This document shows, piece after piece, positions 25,407 through 34,497 of a stretch of DNA of 56,957 nucleotides. This stretch comes from an uncultured Bacilli bacterium (GTDB lineage Bacteria > Bacillota_I > Bacilli_A > RF39 > UBA660), in assembly GCA_947632595.1 (NCBI GenBank), contig CANRPY010000008.1:1-56957 (forward strand), in the 5' to 3' direction. The notes beneath the pieces are model-generated. The model saw only the letters and a program-made list of their open reading frames with translations. It was not told where the DNA came from and did no database searches. Positions within the stretch are counted from its first letter, which is position 1, and each line of letters starts with the position of its first letter. The position numbers and the translations under genes are program-made.

Positions 25407-28142
25407 ATGGAAAAGAGAAAAGAAAATTATGACAATATGAAAGGAGTCTTAATTTTATTAGTAGTATTAGGACATTTATTATTTTCCTTTAGCACCATAA
25501 ATTCTCATAGAGCATCCATCTTAACATATTTTATCTTTACTTTTCATATGCCTCTCTTTATGATGATTACAGGCTTCTTCTCAAAAAAGAAAACAAAACC
25601 GCAAACATATGGAAAATGGATCATTTATTTTTTATTGATGAACCTTTCATTTTCAATCTATGATTGGATAGAAACAGGAACCTTTGAATTATTTACTTTA
25701 AAATATTCTAGTTGGTATCTATTCTGTTTAATATTATATAAATTACTTTATGATTGGAAATTAAGAGATCTAGTCATAAAACATAGGAAAGAGTCTCTTA
25801 TTCTCTCCTTTATAGGAGCAATCGGAATTGGCCTTTTCCCTCTTCCCTTAACAATATGTCGTATCTTTGAATATTTATTATTCTTTAACGTAGGACTCTT
25901 ATATGAGGAGAAAAAAGACAAGAAAAAGGAAAAAGCAATCTGTTTTGGAATCACGATATTCTTATTCTTAATATTAGCCTTCTTATCTTATAAATTACCA
26001 GTAAACATATATTTTTATATGGGAAATCCCTATACCAATAAAGTAGAATTTTTCCAAAGAATAGGAATTTATCTAACAAACATATTTTTATTTTATTCCT
26101 TAACAAAATGGGTACCAAATAAAAAGATTCCATTGATAAATACCTTTGGAAAACATTCCTTAACAATCTATGTTCTCCATAGAATACCAACTCTTGTAAT
26201 AACAAACTACATGATAGAGAAGCCTAATTTTATAAAGTGGATGGGAATCATTAGTATTCTAATCTGTATCGTTTTCTCTCTAAAAAGCATCGTGAATGTC
26301 TTAGAGAAAATAGTAGAGTTAATAGAAAAGAGTATCCAAAAGAAACCAGCAATATCCGTTAGTATCCTATCTCTTCTTGCAATCTCTCTAATCGTAATAG
26401 ATTTACAAACAAATTATAAAATCAATGTATTCTCTACAAAAATATCAGATCAAGAACAACAAGAATTAAATGATAGCGTAACAATTGGCTTTTTAGGAGA
26501 TTTACTACTTCTAGAAGATCAATTAGAGGATTCAAAAACAGAAGATGGGTATGATTTTTCTTATATGTTTTCCTACACCAAAGATTATATAGAAGATACT
26601 ACCTACACCATAGGTGTCTTAGAAGGACCAAGTGATGATACACAAGACTACTCCGTAGGGAACTTTTTAGATGGAAAAGAACTTCGTGTAAATTTCCCAA
26701 CTCAGTTCTTAAAAGATATCAAATCTTCAGGCATTGACCTAGTTACAACCTCAACCAATCATGTTTATGATAGAGGCTATCAGGGAGCCATTCATACAAT
26801 GGAAAATTTAGAGAAAATAGGACTAGACTATGTAGGTAGTGCAAGAGGAAAAGACAACAAGAAAAAAATAGTAGAAGTAGAAGGAATAAAATTAGGAATA
26901 GTATCTTACACATATTTTACCAATTATGGCTCAGAAGAGGAGGATGTAGTAGATAGAATTTGTGGGATGGATAGTCCAGACTTTCCTGTAAGAAAGAAAG
27001 CAGTAGAACAAGATATCAAAGACTTACGAGAAGAAGGTGCTGACCTAGTAATTGTTCTTCCCCATTATGGAACACAATTTTATTTAGATTTCGATTCTTT
27101 CCAAAAAACATGGAATGATATCTTTGTAAATGCAGGAGCAGATATTGTATTTGGAGATCATTCTCATGCGGTTGGACCAATAAAATACCAAAAAGGAACT
27201 CTTCTATTAGGTTCTCCTGGAAACTATGTAAATTCTTACATTGCAAGAGATGGAGACCTATCCATGTATGTAAAAGTATACATCGATAGAAAAAACAAAA
27301 AGATAAAAGCAACATCCGCAATCCCAATGCTTGCGATGAAGCAAGAAAAAGGCTATTTTCCAGTACCATTATATGATATTGATAAAATTGGAATCAGTGG
27401 AGATGTTACTTCTGAAGTAAGAAAAATCTTTGGAAAAACGGTCTTACACGAAGAAGACATTCAAGAATCCAAAGAATACTTTATCAAACCATATCATTAT
27501 CAATATAAAAATGATTATTTACTAACTCTACAAGAAAAAGAGAAAGAATCTACTATTTATCAAACGATTGCAGAAAATGAAAATATTTGTTTCATAGGAG
27601 ATTCGATAACAGAAGGAACAATGAATGATGGAGTACCTTGGTATGAACCATTGATGGAAAACTTTAAAGGAAAGAAGATAACCAATCTCTCAAAAGGTAG
27701 CTATACAACCGTAGAAATTCTAAAAAATATGAAAGAAAAAATAAAGTCTTCTTCCTGTGATGTAACCATTATCAATATTGGAACGAATGATATTAGATAC
27801 TATGCAAGAGAAAAAGAAATTTATAAAGAAAATATGGAAGAAATCATCAAACTATTAGATGAAAATTCGAAAAAAATTCTACTTACTCCATGGAAGACTT
27901 ATCAAAAAGATAAAATCATAGGAGAAAACAGAGAATATAAAAAGTATCTATATAATGAATATTCAAAAGTACTAAAAGAAATAGCAGAAGAAAACGAGAA
28001 TATAACATTTGCAGATCCGAATCGCTATATCGAAAAAGCAATTGAATATAAAGGAGAAGATACTTATTTATTAGATGGTGTTCATCCCAATAATGAAATA
28101 GGAGTAAGACTTTATTCCTTTGCAGTATTAAGAAGTGCCTAG
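25407..28142 (+). CDS. Three-domain fusion: acyltransferase-3, CapA-like phosphoesterase fold, SGNH hydrolase
   Basis: The protein has 911 residues. About 1-340 is an acyltransferase-3 membrane domain (NYDNMKGVLILLVVLGH, with the conserved His in the first helix, and FHMPLFMMITGF). A last membrane segment (about 340-360) leads outside. About 360-660 is a CapA/PgsA-like metallophosphoesterase-fold domain (GFLGD with D365, TSTNHVYDRG, LPHYGTQF, and FGDHSHAVGP with D584, H585 and H587). About 725-911 is an SGNH hydrolase (GDSIT with S733, IGTNDIR, DGVHPNN). The start is the ATG at 25407, 8 bases after GAGGAG, not the GTG at 25398. AT3 plus SGNH recalls OatA. The CapA domain inserted between them suggests work on a peptide- or phosphate-containing polymer. 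Confidence 0.88.
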   Translation: MEKRKENYDNMKGVLILLVVLGHLLFSFSTINSHRASILTYFIFTFHMPLFMMITGFFSKKKTKPQTYGKWIIYFLLMNLSFSIYDWIETGTFELFTLKYSSWYLFCLILYKLLYDWKLRDLVIKHRKESLILSFIGAIGIGLFPLPLTICRIFEYLLFFNVGLLYEEKKDKKKEKAICFGITIFLFLILAFLSYKLPVNIYFYMGNPYTNKVEFFQRIGIYLTNIFLFYSLTKWVPNKKIPLINTFGKHSLTIYVLHRIPTLVITNYMIEKPNFIKWMGIISILICIVFSLKSIVNVLEKIVELIEKSIQKKPAISVSILSLLAISLIVIDLQTNYKINVFSTKISDQEQQELNDSVTIGFLGDLLLLEDQLEDSKTEDGYDFSYMFSYTKDYIEDTTYTIGVLEGPSDDTQDYSVGNFLDGKELRVNFPTQFLKDIKSSGIDLVTTSTNHVYDRGYQGAIHTMENLEKIGLDYVGSARGKDNKKKIVEVEGIKLGIVSYTYFTNYGSEEEDVVDRICGMDSPDFPVRKKAVEQDIKDLREEGADLVIVLPHYGTQFYLDFDSFQKTWNDIFVNAGADIVFGDHSHAVGPIKYQKGTLLLGSPGNYVNSYIARDGDLSMYVKVYIDRKNKKIKATSAIPMLAMKQEKGYFPVPLYDIDKIGISGDVTSEVRKIFGKTVLHEEDIQESKEYFIKPYHYQYKNDYLLTLQEKEKESTIYQTIAENENICFIGDSITEGTMNDGVPWYEPLMENFKGKKITNLSKGSYTTVEILKNMKEKIKSSSCDVTIINIGTNDIRYYAREKEIYKENMEEIIKLLDENSKKILLTPWKTYQKDKIIGENREYKKYLYNEYSKVLKEIAEENENITFADPNRYIEKAIEYKGEDTYLLDGVHPNNEIGVRLYSFAVLRSA

Positions 28143-28153
28143 AGCACTTTTTC
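28133..28153 (+). terminator. Rho-independent terminator
   Basis: AAGTGC, loop CTAGA and GCACTT followed by TTTTC form a 6-bp stem. The 5' arm is in the last codons of the fusion gene. Confidence 0.75.
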
Positions 28154-28172
28154 TTTGCAATCGAAAACTATA

Positions 28173-28181
28173 TGATATAAT
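28173..28181 (+). promoter_or_regulatory. Extended -10 promoter of the dagK-like operon
   Basis: TGATATAAT (TG 28173-28174, TATAAT 28176-28181) lies 34 bases before the TTG start codon. Confidence 0.75.
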
Positions 28182-28215
28182 ATAGGGGAAGGAAGAAAAC
28201 GGGAGATGATTGATT

Positions 28216-29139
28216 TTGAAAAAATGTGTATTAATCATTAACCCAGAGAGTGGGAAAAAGAAAAAGATAACAACCTACCAAGATTTTTACGATATCTTAA
28301 GAAAATATGGATATGAAGGAGACATCATCTTTACCAAAGCAAAAGGAGATGCCGAAAAAATCATTCAAACAATAGATAGTGCAACAGACTTAGTAATTAG
28401 TGGAGGAGGAGACGGAACTCTAAACGAGATTGTAACAGGAAACTTAAAACGAGAAAAAACTCTTACCATAGCTCCTTTACCATTAGGAAGCACCAATGAT
28501 GTGGGGAACATGTATGGCCTAAATCGTAGTGTCTATGAGAATCTAGAAATCTTACTTCAAGGAAACTCTAAAAAAGTAGACATCTGTTATCTAAATGAAG
28601 CTCCATTTGTCTATGTTGCATGTCTTGGAGACTATATTGATATGGCTTATGCAACCCCAAGAAGCTTAAAGAAAAAGTATGGAAAAGTTGCCTATATCTT
28701 ATATGGAATCAAACAATTAAGAAATAAAATCAATCAGTATCGCATACGTTATACTATCGATAACGAAACAAGAGAAGGAGTATATTCCTTTATCTTTGTA
28801 TCCAACTCATCAAGAATTGCAGGACAACCAGATGTCTATTACGATGTAAAATTAGATGATTGTCAATTTGAAGTTGCTCTTGCAAAAGTAAAAAACAAAA
28901 AAGAAATGTTAAAAATGTTAGTTTTAGTAAGTACCATTGATGTAAAAGATATTCCAGGAATCGAATACTATCAAACGGACAATTTAGAATTAGAATTCTT
29001 AGACAAACCAAAAACATCTTGGTGTATCGATGGAGAAGAATATCCCGCAACCACGACAAAATTTCAATTTCGAGTAGAACAAAATATGAAGATGCAAGTA
29101 CCAAAGGAAACTGCGAAAACATTATTTAAAAAATCGTAG
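28216..29139 (+). CDS. Diacylglycerol kinase family lipid kinase (DagK/YegS-like)
   Basis: This 307-residue soluble kinase of the DAGK catalytic family phosphorylates diacylglycerol or a related lipid, often to recycle the diacylglycerol left by lipoteichoic-acid or phosphoglycerol chemistry. The nucleotide loop is GGGDGT at 63-68, preceded by NPESGKKKK at the N-terminus and followed by PLPLGSTNDVGNMYG. I chose a TTG start at 28216: GGGAGATGAT ends 5 bases before it and the first residues MKKCVLIINP match the family start. A TTG at 28210 is the alternative. It is directly followed by two membrane protein genes in one operon. Confidence 0.9.
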   Translation: MKKCVLIINPESGKKKKITTYQDFYDILRKYGYEGDIIFTKAKGDAEKIIQTIDSATDLVISGGGDGTLNEIVTGNLKREKTLTIAPLPLGSTNDVGNMYGLNRSVYENLEILLQGNSKKVDICYLNEAPFVYVACLGDYIDMAYATPRSLKKKYGKVAYILYGIKQLRNKINQYRIRYTIDNETREGVYSFIFVSNSSRIAGQPDVYYDVKLDDCQFEVALAKVKNKKEMLKMLVLVSTIDVKDIPGIEYYQTDNLELEFLDKPKTSWCIDGEEYPATTTKFQFRVEQNMKMQVPKETAKTLFKKS

Positions 29140-29148
29140 GTGAGGAAA

Positions 29149-29982
29149 ATGAAAACAAAAGATGCCTCTAACAAGCCAAAAAGAAGATTATCTGCCAAAG
29201 CAAGGAAGAAAAGAAAAATTAATCTTGCCATCTATTTTCTATTAAGAGTATTAGTCGTCATATGTATGATTGATCAAGGATTAAATGGTAACTGGACCAA
29301 TGTAGCACTATGTGTTTTAACACTATTATTATTTACTCTTCCAACAATCATTACCAAAAATTTTCATATTACATTGCCAGAACCATTAGAAATTATTGTC
29401 TATTTATTTATCTTTTCTGCAGAAATATTAGGAGAAATTCAAAACTTCTATGGTATTTTTGCAAATTGGGATACGATGTTACATACCCTAAATGGTTTTT
29501 TATGTGCCGCAATTGGCTTCTCTCTTGTAGATATTTTAAATCAGAACGAAGAATTTCACATTAACATGTCTCCAGCCTTCGCAGCCTTAGTCGCATTCTC
29601 TTTTTCCATGACAGTAGGGGTAATGTGGGAATTTGGAGAATATGCCGTAGATAGATATTTTGGAAAAGATATGCAAAAGGATAAAGTCGTAGAAAACTTT
29701 AACTCTGTAAAAATCAATGAAGAAAAAGAAAATGTTCCGATAAAAGTAGAAAATATTACCAAAACAGAGATTTATGCAAAAGGGGGAGAAGAAGTCATTA
29801 CGATAGAAAATGGGTATTTAGATATTGGTCTAAATGATACCATGAAAGACTTAATCGTAAACTTTATAGGAGCCTTTGTCTTCTCTGTCATTGGATACTT
29901 ATATGTAAAAAATAGAGAAGGGTTCCGTTTTATAGAAATATTAATTCCAAGGAAGACAAAAACAAAAGAAGAATCAGTGTAG
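29149..29982 (+). CDS. YjdF/DUF2238-like membrane protein
   Basis: The 277-residue protein has a basic N-terminus (KPKRRLSAKARKKRK), about six membrane segments, and a soluble insertion at about 180-235 near the C-terminus. The conserved-looking pieces NWDTMLHTLNGFL, MWEFGEYAVDR and DTMKDLIVNFIGA resemble the YjdF/DUF2238 family, whose function is not known. The start is the ATG at 29149 after AGGTGAGG, rather than the GTG at 29140 inside that site. It begins 9 bases after dagK. The acidic and His residues in membrane segments might bind a metal or carry protons; this is only a guess. Confidence 0.65.
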   Translation: MKTKDASNKPKRRLSAKARKKRKINLAIYFLLRVLVVICMIDQGLNGNWTNVALCVLTLLLFTLPTIITKNFHITLPEPLEIIVYLFIFSAEILGEIQNFYGIFANWDTMLHTLNGFLCAAIGFSLVDILNQNEEFHINMSPAFAALVAFSFSMTVGVMWEFGEYAVDRYFGKDMQKDKVVENFNSVKINEEKENVPIKVENITKTEIYAKGGEEVITIENGYLDIGLNDTMKDLIVNFIGAFVFSVIGYLYVKNREGFRFIEILIPRKTKTKEESV

Positions 29983-29994
29983 TAGGATAGAAGT

Positions 29995-30714
29995 ATGAAA
30001 AAAGAAAAACAAAAGAAAAAAATGAATGAAAAGCGTTTAGCAATCAAAATGTTTATGTGTCTAATCTATCTCGTAGTGATTACGATTCTTTTAGTGTGCT
30101 CTTATCGAATCTTTGAAGAAAAGAAAAATATTGTTCCTTGGTCCGATGTAGAAAATGTAGAAGATTACACCTACATGACAATTTATCGTATGTCAGAGAA
30201 GTTTGCTTATTATGAAGAAGAAAATATAGGAATTCATTTCATTATTGAAAAAGAAGATACGGGACAATGGCATACGTATTTAATTGCCATTGATGAAGAT
30301 GATTATGATGAATATAAAAAGATTATTGATTACTCTTATGAAAGAACAGACAAAGAACCAAAACCAAAGAAAGTATATGGCTATCCTGTTATAACCAGTA
30401 AAGAATTAAAAGCTCTTGCCATTAAAAATATTGAAAACTTTGTTCCTGCCGAAAATGAAGTAAAAATAACAGAAAAAAACTATGAAGCCTATTTAACAAA
30501 TAGTTACTTAGATACAACTAGAAGCAAAGAAGATCATTTTAGTATTCTCTTATTTGTATCTTTATTATTACTATTTATTGTAATTGCTTTAATTATCGCA
30601 ACCATCTTTAATAAAGATAGAATCGTGGATAAAGTAGATCATAAAATAGAAAAAGAAATTGATCGAGCAAGATTTATGTTTGAAAGAAGTAAACGATTAA
30701 AAAATAAAAAATAG
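29995..30714 (+). CDS. Unidentified two-pass membrane protein
   Basis: This 239-residue protein has a very basic N-terminus, a membrane segment at about 20-40, an external domain of about 130 residues rich in Tyr, Glu and Asp, a second membrane segment at about 178-202, and a basic cytosolic tail. I recognise no family. It is 12 bases after the YjdF-like gene and ends in a strong terminator, so it is the last gene of the dagK operon. The layout suggests a sensor or structural protein, but no function can be read from it. Confidence 0.7.
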   Translation: MKKEKQKKKMNEKRLAIKMFMCLIYLVVITILLVCSYRIFEEKKNIVPWSDVENVEDYTYMTIYRMSEKFAYYEEENIGIHFIIEKEDTGQWHTYLIAIDEDDYDEYKKIIDYSYERTDKEPKPKKVYGYPVITSKELKALAIKNIENFVPAENEVKITEKNYEAYLTNSYLDTTRSKEDHFSILLFVSLLLLFIVIALIIATIFNKDRIVDKVDHKIEKEIDRARFMFERSKRLKNKK

Positions 30715-30739
30715 ACTACTCTACAGAGTAGTTTTTTTT
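30715..30739 (+). terminator. Rho-independent terminator
   Basis: ACTACTCT and AGAGTAGT pair perfectly around the bases AC (realistically a 6-bp stem with a 6-base loop), followed by an eight-T run. Confidence 0.85.
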
Positions 30740-30746
30740 GAATATG

Positions 30747-30755
30747 TGCTATAAT
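30747..30755 (+). promoter_or_regulatory. Extended -10 promoter of the FemX-like gene
   Basis: TGCTATAAT (TG 30747-30748, TATAAT 30750-30755) lies 29 bases before the start codon. Confidence 0.75.
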
Positions 30756-30784
30756 AATAGTAGAAAGGTGGAGAGGTTAAAACA

Positions 30785-32014
30785 ATGAAATTTCAAGAAA
30801 TTACAGAAAAAGAATATCGAACTTTTTGGGAAAACCACCCATTAAAAACATTCTTGTCAGCTCCTGAGATTGCCAAGCTAAGAGAAAAAGAAAATTGGGA
30901 GACCAACTATGTAGGGGTAAAAGAAGGAAAAAAATTAATTGCCGCAACTATGTTACTTTCTCATGAAAGACATTTCCATAAAAAAGAGTTCTACTCTCCA
31001 AGAGGATATTTATTAGATTGGAACAATAAAGACTGTATAACATTTTTTACAGAAGAATTAAAAAAATATATCAAAGAAAAAGGTGGCTATATCTTCCGTG
31101 TAGATCCATACATCATAGAAAGACAAAGAGATATTGATGGAAATATCGTAGAAGATGGAGTAGATAATAGAGACTCCGTAAAGCATCTAGAGTCCCTAGG
31201 ATTTCATAGAACCCCTATAGAAGATACCGAACAAGTCGTATGGATGTTTTCTCTTGACCTAGAGGGAAAAACAGAAGAAGAGATTTTAAAGGAAATGAAA
31301 CCAAACACGAGAAATCAAATTAAGAAAACGGAGAAGTTTGGAATTACCGTAAAAGAAATCTCATACGAGGAACTTCCTAGATTTCAAAATATTATGGTAG
31401 AAACAGGAGAGAGAAAAGGATTTAAAGTAAGAAAGTTATCTTACTTCCAAGAAATGTATAAACTCTTCCATGACAAAGAGGAAGTAAAATACTTTATTAC
31501 CGAATTAGATTTAAAAAAATATGTAGATGGTCTTGAAAAAGAGAAAAAAGAAAAAATAGACAAGAAAAATAGTCTAAGTGATGCGAAGTATAATGATGGA
31601 GCAAAGAAGAATTTAGAAAATGAAATTGCATCTTTCGAAAAAAGAATTGCAGAATCGAAAGAAATCATGGAAAAAACAGGCAAAGAAGTCATTACATTAT
31701 CAGGATCTATGTTTATGTTAATTAAACCAGAAGTCATTTACTTATCGAGTGGAAACTATGAAGAGTATATGAAATTTAATTCTCAATATTTAATTCAATG
31801 GGAATTAATCAAATATGGAATAGAAAATGGTTTTAAGAAACATAATTTCTATGGGATTCCTGCAAACATCAATGAACATCCAAAAGACTATGGAATCTAT
31901 GAGTTTAAAAGAGGATTTAATGGATATGTAGAAGAATTAATTGGAGAATTTGAATTACCAATTACTTGGCATTACCATTTAATGAAAATGATTCATAAAA
32001 TAAGGAGTAAGTAG
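30785..32014 (+). CDS. FemABX-family peptidoglycan aminoacyltransferase
   Basis: The 409-residue protein has the FemABX layout: two GNAT-like lobes (about 1-165 and 170-385) interrupted by a charged helical arm at about 240-300 (KEKKEKIDKKNSL...). FemX/MurM enzymes add amino acids from tRNA to the stem peptide of lipid II, building the cross-bridge of the wall. Family hallmarks seen are MKPNTRNQIKKTEKFGI, VEELIGEFELPI near the end, and the Tyr/Gly-rich FYGIPAN block. It is cytosolic, acting at the membrane. The specific amino acid cannot be deduced. The TSCPD gene follows after one base. Confidence 0.88.
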   Translation: MKFQEITEKEYRTFWENHPLKTFLSAPEIAKLREKENWETNYVGVKEGKKLIAATMLLSHERHFHKKEFYSPRGYLLDWNNKDCITFFTEELKKYIKEKGGYIFRVDPYIIERQRDIDGNIVEDGVDNRDSVKHLESLGFHRTPIEDTEQVVWMFSLDLEGKTEEEILKEMKPNTRNQIKKTEKFGITVKEISYEELPRFQNIMVETGERKGFKVRKLSYFQEMYKLFHDKEEVKYFITELDLKKYVDGLEKEKKEKIDKKNSLSDAKYNDGAKKNLENEIASFEKRIAESKEIMEKTGKEVITLSGSMFMLIKPEVIYLSSGNYEEYMKFNSQYLIQWELIKYGIENGFKKHNFYGIPANINEHPKDYGIYEFKRGFNGYVEELIGEFELPITWHYHLMKMIHKIRSK

Positions 32015-32015
32015 T

Positions 32016-32261
32016 ATGCATAAGACGTATCAAACAAAAGGAACTTGTTCCGTCCAAATAGATTTTGATATAGAAGATGGAAAAATCTACAATGTCAAAT
32101 ATACAGGCGGATGTAATGGAAATTTAAAGGGAATAGGAGCCCTAGTAGAAGGACAAGATATAAACGTTGTAAAAGAAAAACTAAAAGGAATTACTTGTGG
32201 AATGAAACCGACATCTTGTCCCGACCAGTTAGCAAGAGCCTTAGAAGAAGTATCCAAATAG
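32016..32261 (+). CDS. TSCPD domain protein
   Basis: This 81-residue protein is a stand-alone TSCPD domain, the small Cys-containing unit also found at the end of some ribonucleotide reductases. The diagnostic string PTSCPDQLARAL is at the C-terminus and a Cys-rich patch (YTGGCNGNLKG) is in the middle. Four Cys in all could bind a metal. It follows the FemX-like gene immediately behind AGGAGTAAG. Its role in cells is unclear. A terminator overlaps its last codons. Confidence 0.85.
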   Translation: MHKTYQTKGTCSVQIDFDIEDGKIYNVKYTGGCNGNLKGIGALVEGQDINVVKEKLKGITCGMKPTSCPDQLARALEEVSK

Positions 32262-32272
32262 GATACTTTTTT
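32248..32272 (+). terminator. Rho-independent terminator
   Basis: AAGTATCC, loop AAATA and GGATACTT form an 8-bp stem followed by TTTT. The T-run ends just before the -35 box of the next operon. Confidence 0.8.
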
Positions 32273-32273
32273 A

Positions 32274-32302
32274 TTGACGAATTGCAAAAAGGGGAATACA
32301 AT
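32274..32302 (+). promoter_or_regulatory. Promoter of the arsR-metal ATPase operon
   Basis: TTGACG (32274-32279) and TACAAT (32297-32302) are 17 bases apart, which is a near-consensus sigma-A promoter. It is followed directly by the palindromic operator. Confidence 0.85.
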
Positions 32303-32314
32303 AGAATTATGAAC

Positions 32315-32334
32315 ATATGAACAGATATTCATAT
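32315..32334 (+). promoter_or_regulatory. ArsR/SmtB-type operator palindrome
   Basis: ATATGAA, six bases and TTCATAT form a perfect 7+7 inverted repeat starting 12 bases downstream of the -10 box and ending just before the ribosome binding site. The ATAnnTGAA-type half-site is the one bound by SmtB/CadC/ArsR repressors, so the gene product directly downstream probably represses its own transcription until metal is bound. Confidence 0.8.
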
Positions 32335-32345
32335 AAGGAGGAAAT

Positions 32346-32642
32346 ATGAAATTACATAGTAAAGAACTATTAATAGGACTAAGTGAATTTTATAAAATAT
32401 TTGGAGATGCAACAAGACTAAGAATCTTAGATGTATTAACCAACAAACCTCTATGTGTAAATGAAATTAGTGAAGCATTAGATATTTCTCAGTCAGCCAT
32501 CTCTCACCAATTAAAAAACTTACGAGCATCCAATCTAGTAAAAGCAGAAAAACTCGGAAAAAATGTCTTATACTCGATTGCAGATGATCATATTGAAACT
32601 CTACTAAAAGTAGGACTTGAACATATTTCGGAGGTGATATAG
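32346..32642 (+). CDS. ArsR/SmtB-family metal-responsive repressor
   Basis: The 98-residue winged-helix protein has the family's central motif GDATRLRILDVL, then the Cys-containing LCVNEISEALDISQSAISHQLKNLR, which is the DNA-recognition helix. The ELCVCDL-like metal site is represented by LCVNEI, and DDHIETLL near the C-terminus matches the alpha-5 type zinc site (Asp/His). It would release the operator when zinc, cadmium or a similar ion is high. It is co-transcribed with a P-type ATPase and shares one base with its start codon. Confidence 0.92.
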   Translation: MKLHSKELLIGLSEFYKIFGDATRLRILDVLTNKPLCVNEISEALDISQSAISHQLKNLRASNLVKAEKLGKNVLYSIADDHIETLLKVGLEHISEVI

Positions 32643-34444
32643 TGGAAACAAAAGAAAAAAGAATGATTATAAGAATTCTAAGTTGTATTCTTCTCTTAGG
32701 AATAGGAATCTTTCTAAAAAATAAAATAGGAAGTCTTATTTGTTACTTACTAAGTTATATCATCATCTCTTATGACAGATATATTGAATCTTTTCAAAAT
32801 ATCAAGAAGAAAGAATTTTTTGATGAAAATCTATTAATGATTTTAGCGACCTTAGGAGCTTTTTATCTAAAGAGTTACCAAGAAGGAATTTTAGTCATTC
32901 TACTTTTTCAAATAGGAGAATTTCTATCCGAAAGAGCAATCTCAAAAAGTAAAAAGTCTATTACAGAATTAATGGACTTAAGAGTAGAAGAAATCGAATT
33001 AAAAGAGAAAACAAAAATTCCTGTAGAACAAGCAAAAGTAGGGGACCAATTCTTGGTAAGACCAGGAGATAGAATTCCTCTAGATGGAGTCGTAGTAGAA
33101 GGATCTTCTTACTTAGATACATCTGCTATTACGGGAGAATCAGAACCTGTCTTTGTGAGTGTTGGAGAAAGAATCGTAAGTGGATGTTTAAATACCTCAT
33201 CTACTTTATTAATAGAAGCACAAGAAACATATAAGACTTCTACTGCTCAAAGAATTATGGAATTATTAGAACAAGAAGAAGATAGAAAGTCAAAGACAGA
33301 AACCTGGATTCATCGTTTCGCAAAAATCTATACTCCTCTCGTCTTAATTCTTGGTCTATTATTATTCGTGATTCCTACAATCATGGGAGGGGAAGTAGAA
33401 GTATGGTTTTATCGAATGTTAATCTTTATCGTAAGTTCTTGCCCTTGTGCCTTAGTAATCTCCGTACCACTTGGTTATTTCTGTGGAATTGGAAGAGCAT
33501 CCAAATCAGGAATCCTAATCAAAGGTTCCAAAGAATTAGAAGACTTATCCAAGATAAAAATGATTTTACTAGATAAAACAGGTACCCTTACAGATGGCGT
33601 TATGAAAGTAGGAAAAGTCTCTTCGAAACGGAAGAAAAAAGACTTTTTACAATTAGTCGCATCCTGTGAAGAAAACTCAACCCATCCAATTGCTCAAGCA
33701 GTAAAAAAAGAAAACAAAGCCCCTCTAAGAAAAGTTACCAATTATGAAGAATTTCCTGGAAAAGGAATCTCCTGCACGATAGGAAAAGAAAAAATATTAG
33801 TTGGGAATGCAAGATGGATGGAAGAAAATAAGATAGAACTACCAGAAATAGAGACGAGTCATACCATAATTTATGTAGGAGTGAATCAAGAATATGAAGG
33901 CTATATCGAAATCATGGACAGTATAAAAGAGTCTAGTTATCAAATAAAAAATCAAAAAAATATAGTCATTGTATCAGGAGATAAGAAGAAAGTAGTAGAA
34001 ATGGTCGCAAAAGAACTAGGGATAGAAGACTATTATGGCGAATTAGATCCAGAAGGAAAAGAAAAAGTAGTAAAAGAATACCAAGCAAAAGGAAAAGTCA
34101 TGTTTGTAGGAGATGGTCTAAACGATGCTCTCCCTCTATCCAAAGCAGATATAGGAGTCTCCCTTGCCAATATCGGAACCGATGCAGCCTTAGAAGCAAG
34201 CGATGTTGTCTTAATGAATAACGATATTTCTAAAATACTAGATGCCATTTCTCTTTCCAAATATACGCATAGAAAAGTGATGCAAAGTATATGCTTTGCC
34301 CTAATCGTAAAAGCAATTGTCTTATTTTTAGGAATCTTTGGTCTAAGTACTATGTTAATGGCAATCTTTGCCGATGTAGGAGTGACTCTAATCTCCATCA
34401 TTAACGTATTACTCATTTTTACCTATCAAGAAAAAGAAGATTAA
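32642..34444 (+). CDS. Heavy-metal P-type ATPase (Zn/Cd/Pb type)
   Basis: The 600-residue P1B ATPase has a shortened N-terminus without a metal-binding HMA domain. The transmembrane ion site is CPC (C267-P268-C269 in SCPCALVISVPLG), and the phosphorylated Asp is D311 in DKTGT. TGES and GDGLND are present. The context with an ArsR/SmtB repressor points to zinc or cadmium export (ZntA/CadA like) rather than copper. A GTG start at 32642 overlaps the repressor's stop codon by one base and is served by a full GGAGGTGAT site. It ends in a hairpin terminator. Confidence 0.93.
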   Translation: METKEKRMIIRILSCILLLGIGIFLKNKIGSLICYLLSYIIISYDRYIESFQNIKKKEFFDENLLMILATLGAFYLKSYQEGILVILLFQIGEFLSERAISKSKKSITELMDLRVEEIELKEKTKIPVEQAKVGDQFLVRPGDRIPLDGVVVEGSSYLDTSAITGESEPVFVSVGERIVSGCLNTSSTLLIEAQETYKTSTAQRIMELLEQEEDRKSKTETWIHRFAKIYTPLVLILGLLLFVIPTIMGGEVEVWFYRMLIFIVSSCPCALVISVPLGYFCGIGRASKSGILIKGSKELEDLSKIKMILLDKTGTLTDGVMKVGKVSSKRKKKDFLQLVASCEENSTHPIAQAVKKENKAPLRKVTNYEEFPGKGISCTIGKEKILVGNARWMEENKIELPEIETSHTIIYVGVNQEYEGYIEIMDSIKESSYQIKNQKNIVIVSGDKKKVVEMVAKELGIEDYYGELDPEGKEKVVKEYQAKGKVMFVGDGLNDALPLSKADIGVSLANIGTDAALEASDVVLMNNDISKILDAISLSKYTHRKVMQSICFALIVKAIVLFLGIFGLSTMLMAIFADVGVTLISIINVLLIFTYQEKED

Positions 34445-34462
34445 AGGAAGTCTTCTTTTTTT
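34431..34462 (+). terminator. Rho-independent terminator
   Basis: AAGAAGA, a ten-base loop with the stop codon, and TCTTCTT followed by TTTTT make a simple A-stem terminator at the end of the metal ATPase gene. Confidence 0.7.
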
Positions 34463-34471
34463 CATAGAAAA

Positions 34472-34480
34472 TGCTATAAT
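34472..34480 (+). promoter_or_regulatory. Extended -10 promoter of the GH25 gene
   Basis: TGCTATAAT (TG 34472-34473, TATAAT 34475-34480) lies 17 bases before the ATG, with the site AGAGGTGA between. Confidence 0.75.
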
Positions 34481-34497
34481 GATAAAAGAGGTGACTT

